From NCBI GenBank assembly GCA_048213135.1, contig PS015137.1:25880-78770 (forward strand): a DNA stretch of 52,891 nucleotides, in the 5' to 3' direction. The notes under the pieces were generated by a model that searched no databases, was not told the origin of the DNA, and saw only the letters and a list, made by a program, of their open reading frames with translations. This DNA is from Reclinomonas americana ATCC 50394 (taxonomy: Eukaryota; Jakobida; Jakobea; Jakobida). The number at the start of each line of letters is the position of its first letter. The first letter of the stretch is position 1. Position numbers and translations under genes: made by a program. This document shows positions 45,811-52,891 of this stretch, piece by piece.

Positions 45811-46983
45811 GAACGTGGTTGTCTTCGAATATCGCCCCCGGTACCGGTACCCAGTATCACCTCATGCAGAGCACAAAGGGTGAACAGGGTGGATCGAGGT
45901 CGAACTCTAGCGAGATTTGCCGAGAAACCGTGGTGCACACCCGAATAGTAATAGAAACTTCAATGATCTACAGATCGCCAACAGGTCTCGTGTGCTTACC
46001 TTCTGCAAATAGAACTGTTTTAAGTGTGTCGTCGATGCTGAGAATAAAGGTCGACCAGAATCAAGCCCTATTCAGGACACACAGCCTCCAGGCCAGGAAG
46101 AAGACTTCGTCAGCAGTGACCACCAGAAGACCATCGCGGTAACTACAGTACCAATTTTTGCGTGCGAGACGGCAACACGATCACCATCATGCGCAGTTTA
46201 GCAACTGACAAACGTGTTTCAACACAAGCACCACTGACAAGCGAACGCCTCTCTGCGTGCGCCCATGGGTCGCTCCGTGGAGCAGATCTAGATTTGGTTG
46301 ATCAAATGCATGATCGAGATTGCATGGTCTCTTGTTCTCCAACTCTTCTCTCCCTTCCTTGCGCATCATCTGCGTATCCTAGTCACAGTCTCTGCTCTCT
46401 CTGTTCTACCTGCTCTCTCTCCTCAATTTATGTAGACCGTAGTCGACAATTGTCCATCTGCGTTTTCTCCCCCACCCGTTAACTCTCTCTCTCTCTCACA
46501 CANNNNNNNNNNNNNNNNNNNNNNNNNNNNNNNNNNNNNNNNNNNNNNNNNNNNNNNNNNNNNNNNNNNNNNNNNNNNNNNNNNNNNNNNNNNNNNNNNN
46601 NNNNNNNNNNNNNNNNNNNNNNNNNNNNNNNNNNNNNNNNNNNNNNNNNNNNNNNNNNNNNNNNNNNNNNNNNNNNNNNNNNNNNNNNNNNNNNNNNNNN
46701 NNNNNNNNNNNNNNNNNNNNNNNNNNNNNNNNNNNNNNNNNNNNNNNNNNNNNNNNNNNNNNNNNNNNNNNNNNNNNNNNNNNNNNNNNNNNNNNNNNNN
46801 NNNNNNNNNNNNNNNNNNNNNNNNNNNNNNNNNNNNNNNNNNNNNNNNNNNNNNNNNNNNNNNNNNNNNNNNNNNNNNNNNNNNNNNNNNNNNNNNNNNN
46901 NNNNNNNNNNNNNNNNNNNNNNNNNNNNNNNNNNNNNNNNNNNNNNNNNNNNNNNNNNNNNNNNNNNNNNNNNNNNNNNNTAC

Positions 46984-47037
<54 letters not shown>

Positions 47038-47154
47038 ATCGCGAGTAAATGCCAGCGACGAACGTCGTCGGTCGTTCTCGGACATGCACAATCCACGCCC
47101 GACTCCGCCTCCACGCCCGCACACGCACACTCACGCACCGACTCGTCGCGTATC
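45811..47154. other. Intergenic with 478-N gap (46503-46980) and CT microsatellite
   Basis: Upstream of the large minus-strand gene the sequence is unstructured to about 46480. After the gap, a CT dinucleotide run (about 46987-47034) precedes the flank of the first WD40 gene. The flank CATCGCGAGTAAATGCCAGC (47038) resembles GCATCAATGAGTAAAGGCCAGC upstream of the second WD40 gene (48295). No gene supported. Confidence 0.5.
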
Positions 47155-48234
47155 ATGCCAGTCTTCTTGAGCAGATGTATTCGTGGCAGAAGGGAAGTGA
47201 ACTCTGTCGCCATCACTCCCGATGGTCAGCACATCGTGAGTGGGGGTGCAGACAGGATGATTCGAGTGTGGTCATTTGCCAGTGGAGAACAAGTTCTGTG
47301 GTTTGCAGGGCACCATGGATGGGTGCACTGTGTCGCCGTGACTCCCGACGGACAACACGTCGTCAGCGGAGGTAGTGATGATTCAGTGCGGGTTTGGTCG
47401 CTGGCAAGCGCGGAAGAAGTGTGTCTGATCGCCGAACACAGTAAGGCTGTGATCGCCGTCGCCATCACTCCCGACGGGCACCACATTATCAGTGGGAGTC
47501 ACGACATGACTGTGCGCGCGTGGTCGCTCGCCACTGGAGAGGAAGTGCGGCGACTGGAGGGACACACGGGGTCGGTGTTCTCAGTCGCTGTCACTCCCGA
47601 CGGTCAGCGTGTCGTGAGTGGGAGTGGGGACAAGACGTTGCGTGTGTGGTCACTGGTGAGTGGCGAGGAGGTTCTAAGGATGAAGGGCCACACAGGTGCG
47701 GTAACTGCAGTTGCTGTCACCCGTGACGGTCAGCACGTGGTGAGCGGGAGTGACGACGTGACGGTGCGAGTGTGGCGTTTGGTGAGCGGAGAGGAGGTGC
47801 GACGGATGGATGGGCACACCGAATGTGTGTGGTGTGTTGCCGTCACTCCCGATGGTCGGCATGTCGTGAGTGCCGGCGGCTATAATATTACAGTGCTTGT
47901 GTGGTCACTGGCGAGTGGAGAAGAAGTGCGACGGTTGGAGGGACACACGAAAGATGTGTTCTCTGTTGCCGTCGCTCCCGACGGTCAGCATGTAGTGGGT
48001 GGGTGTGGCGATGGCACCGTACAAGTGTGGAGTACGCCGTGTGGCCTCGCCCCGAAGGAGCTCGATTGTGCGCTGTTGGCCTTGCGAGCGGTGCAGGAGA
48101 TACAGGCGGAGGAAGAGGAGGAAGTAGATCCACGCTGCCTGGTGGAGATCGTGCTGCGCTGTTTCCTGGTGGAGGAGGCAGAGGTTGTTCTGTTTCGCTG
48201 CTCGGTTGACGCGTACGTCGATCTCCGACTTTGA
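47155..48234 (+). CDS. Intronless WD40-repeat protein, seven blades (copy 1)
   Basis: Single exon, 359 residues, ATG 47155 (MPVFLSRCIRGRREVNS) to TGA 48234. Seven WD40 repeats of about 42 residues are seen, e.g. GHTGSVFSVAVTPDGQRVVS, GHTGAVTAVAVTRDGQHVVS and GHTECVWCVAVTPDGRHVVS, each ending in a VRVWSLASGEEVRR-type strand. That is enough for one beta-propeller. A conserved C-terminal extension follows (GLAPKELDCALLALRAV, EEEEEVDPRCLVEIVLRCFL). There is no NACHT, kinase or F-box partner domain. The blades are unusually alike, as in recently expanded repeat propellers. It is the intact member of a tandem pair with 48422-49502. The function is likely protein binding; nothing more specific is visible. 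Confidence 0.88.
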   Translation: MPVFLSRCIRGRREVNSVAITPDGQHIVSGGADRMIRVWSFASGEQVLWFAGHHGWVHCVAVTPDGQHVVSGGSDDSVRVWSLASAEEVCLIAEHSKAVIAVAITPDGHHIISGSHDMTVRAWSLATGEEVRRLEGHTGSVFSVAVTPDGQRVVSGSGDKTLRVWSLVSGEEVLRMKGHTGAVTAVAVTRDGQHVVSGSDDVTVRVWRLVSGEEVRRMDGHTECVWCVAVTPDGRHVVSAGGYNITVLVWSLASGEEVRRLEGHTKDVFSVAVAPDGQHVVGGCGDGTVQVWSTPCGLAPKELDCALLALRAVQEIQAEEEEEVDPRCLVEIVLRCFLVEEAEVVLFRCSVDAYVDLRL

Positions 48235-48421
48235 TTCATCGTTGGTTTTCATTGGTTTCCTTCGTCACCTTGCACAAGCTCTCTTTCTCTCACGCATCAA
48301 TGAGTAAAGGCCAGCAACGTCGGATCACTGCAACGATCATTGCAACCTCACGTCGTCCTCAATTCTCAGGACAGCGCTCGCTGGTCGGCCCTGGTCTTCT
48401 ATACCTTCTTCCTCGTGCATC

Positions 48422-49502
48422 ATGTCCATCTTCGTGAGTCGATGCTTTCATGCCGAGAGAGGCACTCGCATACTCTCTGTCACCGTCACTCGCGATGGTC
48501 TGCACGTGGTGTGTGGGAATTCAGACAACGTAAACACGATTCGAGTCGCTGGCCAGTGGAGGAGAGGTGCGACGGTTGGAGGGACACACGAAAGGTGTGT
48601 GGTCTGTCGCCATCACACCCAATGGTCAGAACATCGTGAGTGGGAGTTCTGACATGACCGTTCGAGTGTGGTTGCTGGAAAGCGGTGAAGAAGTGCGTCA
48701 GATTGACGGACACACCGAGCCAGTGCTGTCCGTCGCCGTCACCCCCGATGGCCAGCACATCGCGAGTGGCAGTAATGACATGACAGTGCGTGTGTGGTCT
48801 CTGGAGAGCGGTGAAGAAGTGCGGCGACTGGAGGGACACACGGGGTCGGTGTTCTCTGTCGCTGTCACTCCCGATGGACATCACGTGGTGAGTGGGAGTG
48901 GGGACGAGACGGTGCGTGCGTGGTCACTGGCAAGTGGCGAGGAGGTGCTAAGGATGAAGGGCCACACCGGTGCGGTAACTGCAGTTGCTGTCACCCCTGA
49001 CAGTCAGCACGTGGTGAGCGGGAGTGACGACATGACGGTGCGAGTGTGGTCACTGGCGAGTGGAGAGGAGGTGCGACGGATGAAGGGCCACACCGAATGT
49101 GTGTGGTGTGTTGCCGTAGCTCCCGACGGTCGGCACGTTGTGAGTGCCGGCGGCTATGATATTACAGCACGCATGTGGTCACTGGCGAGTGGAGTGGAGG
49201 TGCACCGGCTGAATGGACATGCGGATTCTGTGCGATCTGTTACCGTTGCTCCCGATGGTCAGCATGTAGTGGGTGGGTGTGGCGATGGCACCGTACAGGT
49301 GTGGTCAACACCATGCGGTCTCGCTCGGCTGGAGCTCGATTGTGCACGGTCGGCCCTGTGCGCGGTGCAGGAGATGCAGGCGGAGGAAGAGGAGGAAGTG
49401 GATCCGCGGTGCCTGGTGGAGATCGTACTGCGCTGCTTCCTGGTCGAGGAGGCAGAGGTTGTTCTGTTTCGCTGCTCTGTCGACGTCGGCCTCCGACTTT
49501 GA
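48422..49502 (+). pseudogene. WD40-repeat paralogue (copy 2), frameshifted in the first blade
   Basis: The ATG at 48422 (MSIFVSRCFHAERGTRILSV) matches the start of copy 1. The frame breaks near 48546, where CGAGTCGCTGG stands for the expected CGAGTGTGGTCGCTGG, about 5 nt short. From about 48552 the reading frame resumes as SGGEVRRLEGHTKGVWSVA and stays open through six further blades to TGA 49502, with the same C-terminal extension as copy 1 (EEEEEVDPRCLVEIVLRCFL). It may be a broken gene, a gene starting at the downstream in-frame ATG 48654, or an assembly error. The long intact 3' frame argues for recent breakage or continued use. Confidence 0.7.
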
Positions 49503-49676
49503 TTGCAGTGAACAAGTGTTGTGGAGTGGCTCGACTTGCGGTGTCACTGCTGCTGCACAGAGTCATTCTACTGACATGTTGGTGCAGGTTGTAGTTCTCG
49601 GCATGCATATGGCCTCCGATCCGGACCATGACAAGCTCTCTTCTGCTTCAACCACGGCACCAATGACGACGCCTCC

Positions 49677-49876
49677 ACTGCTCTTGCTTTGCCTGCTGCA
49701 CGAATCCGGACCCGGCTTTGCTTGTTTGCCTGGCTATGGCCTTTTCCCGATTTCGATGTGCCGTGTACGATCGCAGAAAACGCAATGCGTCTATGCAAGT
49801 GCGTCATATCCACTGGTCAACCACGCTTATGCGGTGAAGATCACAGTTCTCGACTTGTTCGGAGCTCCGAGAGCGA
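49677..49876 (+). repeat. Dispersed repeat, copy 2
   Basis: Plus-strand copy of the element at 35778-35965. It has a short extra stretch (ATATCCACTGGTCAACCACG) between ATGCAAGTGCG and CTTATGCGGTG. The right end runs into the assembly gap. Confidence 0.75.
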
Positions 49877-50014
49877 NNNNNNNNNNNNNNNNNNNNNNNN
49901 NNNNNNNNNNNNNNNNNNNNNNNNNNNNNNNNNNNNNNNNNNNNNNNNNNNNNNNNNNNNNNNNNNNNNNNNNNNNNNNNNCGTACGTACGTACGTACGT
50001 CGTCGTGTCGTGTG

Positions 50015-50141
<127 letters not shown>

Positions 50142-50250
50142 TGCTCTTTCATGCTGCTGTGCCCCCAGCATTCCTTATGTAAACCGCATTGTAAACAAAC
50201 CGACACCACCCTCCAAAACGCATTCAGCAGTGTGTCCGAGGCGGCGAACA

Positions 50251-52891
50251 ATGCTTCACGTGGACGTGGAGTCACCCTCCAACGCCCCTCTCGCCTCCTC
50301 TCTCACACACCACGCGTACACCTCTCCTCTTGCACGCGCAACGCCTTCAGCCGCATCGCCTTCTCAACAACAACAACATCAACGATCACAGTCGCAGCAA
50401 TCGTTGCCTGCTCATGCCACGTTTGGCACACGACGAGAGGACTTGGCGGTCTCTGCCTCGCCTTTCCTCTTGCGCGATCAGATGAGGTGCGAGAGAGGGT
50501 GAAAGAATGATAATCACAATAGTCATTCTCTCTTGCTCATTCTCTCTCTCACACACGCACTCACACACTCACCCACTCACTCTGTCAAAACAGTCACTCA
50601 CAAGCCTGCGTCTGATCTCCTCGCATTCCCTGCCTGTATCCATCGCTTTCTGCCATTATCCTTCGCTTTCCCTGCCATTATCCTTCGCCTTCTCTGACTG
50701 TATCCTTCGCCTTCTCCGCTTCATCTATCACCCAACTCTCCACCTTTTCTATCGCTTTTACTGCCTTTATCCATCCCTTATCCATCACTTTCTCTCGTCC
50801 TGTATTCTTTATGCTCGATGCCTTGATCATACGCGTTCCCTGCCTTTATCCACTGCTGTCTCTCCCTCCCTCCCTTCCCTCTCTCTCCCTTTGCCTTGAT
50901 CTTTCGCCTCCTCCATCTGTTCTCCGTTTATCACACGCTTTCTCTCTCAATGTTCTTGTTCTTCGNNNNNNNNNNNNNNNNNNNNNNNNNNNNNNNNNNN
51001 NNNNNNNNNNNNNNNNNNNNNNNNNNNNNNNNNNNNNNNNNNNNNNNNNNNNNNNNNNNNNNNNNNNNNNNNNNNNNNNNNNNNNNNNNNNNNNNNNNNN
51101 NNNNNNNNNNNNNNNNNNNNNNNNNNNNNNNNNNNNNNNNNNNNNNNNNNNNNNNNNNNNNNNNNNNNNNNNNNNNNNNNNNNNNNNNNNNNNNNNNNNN
51201 NNNNNNNNNNNNNNNNNNNNNNNNNNNNNNNNNNNNNNNNNNNNNNNNNNNNNNNNNNNNNNNNNNNNNNNNNNNNNNNNNNNNNNNNNNNNNNNNNNNN
51301 NNNNNNNNNNNNNNNNNNNNNNNNNNNNNNNNNNNNNNNNNNNNNNNNNNNNNNNNNNNNNNNNNNNNNNNNNNNNNNNNNNNNNNNNNNNNNNNNNNNN
51401 NNNNNNNNNNNNNNNNNNNNNNNNNNNNNNNNNNNNNNNNNNNNNNNNNNNNNNNNNNNNNNNNNNNNNNNNNNNNNNNNNNNNNNNNNNNNNNNNNNNN
51501 NNNNNNNNNNNNNNNNNNNNNNNNNNNNNNNNNNNNNNNNNNNNNNNNNNNNNNNNNNNNNNNNNNNNNNNNNNNNNNNNNNNNNNNNNNNNNNNNNNNN
51601 NNNNNNNNNNNNNNNNNNNNNNNNNNNNNNNNNNNNNNNNNNNNNNNNNNNNNNNNNNNNNNNNNNNNNNNNNNNNNNNNNNNNNNNNNNNNNNNNNNNN
51701 NNNNNNNNNNNNNNNNNNNNNNNNNNNNNNNNNNNNNNNNNNNNNNNNNNNNNNNNNTCTCTCTCTCTCTCTCTCTCTCTTCTTCTTCTTCTTCTGTTCT
51801 TCTTCTTCTGTTCTTGTTCTTCCTCCTCTTCCTCCTCCTCCTCGTCCTCGTCCTCCTCCTCCTCCTCTTCCTCCTCCTCTCTATCCTCTTCTCCACCCAT
51901 CTCATTTCCTCTGCCTCGATCATTTCTCCTTCTCCGTCTATATCTCACCCGCCTCTCCCTCTCTGCCCACCGTGCAGGTTATTCGAGCAATATGCTCCAG
52001 TCATGGCTGCATCAGGTTCTGATTCGGTGCGTCTTCTTCGCCTCCTCCTCCTTCTGCCCGTAACTTCCTCCTCATTCTCTCTTTCTCTCTCTCGCAGCCC
52101 GCCGCGCGTCCCGGCAGCGTGGCCTCCATCCCGACTCCTGCGCGCCTTCTTCGCTCGTCCAACAACCTGAAACCCAGCACACTGGTGCCGCCACTCGGCG
52201 CCACTCGTCCACAGTCGGGTGGCGGAGCGGGAGGCGGTCGATCGTCGTCGTTGAGTGGGGGTGTGGCCATGGGCGCGGCTGGAGGAGCCACCATGCCGCG
52301 GGCGGCACCCAACGCTGCGCGCTTCTTTGCGAGAACGGCGATGGAGGGTTCGGCTAGTGCGGCCGCCGGCGACAAGTCGGGCTTCTTGCAGACGAGGCCG
52401 TTGAGTGCCAAGGAGGTCGACATGTCGTTGTATGCGTCGGGACCGGCAGTGGGAGCACCGGCTGTGGTGTCGGCAGTGAATTCGGCGGGGAAGCACTTGA
52501 GGAGAGCGTCGTCGTCGGCCGTGCAGCAGAGTTGCGGCTGTGTTGCTTTCTCTCCTCCTCTGTCTCTCTCTCTGCATTCCTTTTTTAAAAATTCCATGCC
52601 ATGAGAGACTTCTCCTTCTTTTATTTCTTCTTCTGCTCTCTTGTCGTCGTCGGTATACATTTCTTCTTCTGCTTGTCGTTCCTTTCTCTTCCAACTCTTC
52701 CCATCAGGTGCTCTTTTCCACTTTGTGTCTCTGTAAGTGTCTTCTTCCTGTTGACGCTGTCGTCTTTGTTCAATGCATTCGCATCCCCTTCCTCCACCTA
52801 TCCCCTCAGCAGCCTCTCCCAGCTTGTGTCTCTCTCCCCCTTCCCCCTTCCCCCTTCCCCCTTCCCCCCTTCCCCCCTTCCCCCTTCCCCC
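50251..52891 (+). CDS. Low-complexity protein, unrecognised; 3' end beyond the window
   Basis: Exon 1 (50251-50486) reads MLHVDVESPSNAPLASSL, a Gln/Ser-rich stretch, then TRREDLAVSASPFLLRDQMR, donor GTGCGA. After the 50966-51757 gap, exon 51978-52026 continues LFEQYAPVMAASGSDS. Exon 52098-52530 reads PAARPGSVASIPTPARLL, a Gly-rich run, APNAARFFARTAMEGS and KEVDMSLYASGP, and ends at a GTTGCG donor (52531). The remaining sequence to 52891 is pyrimidine-rich intron, so the gene continues outside. Frames agree across junctions. No domain recognised; the low-complexity composition suggests a disordered protein. Confidence 0.6.
50966..51757. other. Assembly gap (792 N)
   Basis: Run of N in the presumed first intron of the last gene, flanked by CT and TTC repeats. 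Confidence 1.
52838..52891 (+). repeat. (CCCCCTT)n tract at the window end
   Basis: Seven-base CCCCCTT units run to the last base, apparently intronic. Confidence 0.9.

Noticed and set aside
48530-48560. Tiny intron (GTAAACACG...GGCCAG) that might rescue the WD40 frameshift
   Set aside because: It would be about 27 nt, a multiple of three, so it cannot restore the frame, and it is too short to be a credible intron.

Overview
The window is nuclear DNA from an unidentified, intron-rich protist. Almost every gene is split by short spliceosomal introns (many 40-350 nt). Coding exons are GC-rich, and introns and spacers are full of CT/GA, GT and TTC simple repeats. IFT56/TTC26, a subunit of the IFT-B complex, implies a ciliated or flagellated cell. 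A Tmc-type membrane protein with PAS and cyclase domains and a GH13-GT5 glucan synthase fusion suggest a free-living unicell, but I cannot name the lineage from sequence alone. Fifteen runs of N interrupt the assembly, and several remove exons.

Layout. 1-702: tandem repeats and pyrimidine-rich sequence. 703-10419 (+): multi-exon fusion of a degenerate GH13 amylase-like domain and a GT5 glycogen/starch-synthase domain, 5' end unresolved. 10496-14931 (-): kinesin-light-chain-type TPR protein, convergent with the previous gene. 15.4-16.1 kb: degenerate minisatellite. 16774-18404 and 18648-20759 (+): two unrecognised genes. 21016-22186 (-): leucine-rich-repeat-like protein. 22583-23930 (+): UBE2G1-type E2. 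24143-26533 (-): RAD9, a subunit of the 9-1-1 checkpoint clamp. 26823-27421 (-): UBE2D-type E2. 28798-31448 (+): NIMA-related kinase. 31777-35458 (-): IFT56/TTC26. 36146-about 45810 (-): very large Tmc-PAS-cyclase protein. 47155-48234 and 48422-49502 (+): tandem WD40 paralogues, the second frameshifted. 50251 to the window end (+): low-complexity protein running off the edge.

The genes form no operon. They are independent eukaryotic housekeeping and signalling genes: storage polysaccharide synthesis, ubiquitin conjugation, DNA-damage checkpoint, ciliary transport and ciliary/cell-cycle kinase, and cyclic-nucleotide signalling.

The most striking signal is a recurrent 5' splice site of the form GTTGCG (variants GTTACG, GTTGTG, GTTGGG, GTTTCG). 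It occurs in at least eight genes, and in five cases its position is fixed by conserved protein sequence (two UBE2D introns, UBE2G1, IFT56, the NEK HRDLK motif). The other notable findings are a C2-like cyclase domain lacking both metal-binding aspartates, a GH13 domain with altered catalytic motifs, and a dispersed inverted repeat.
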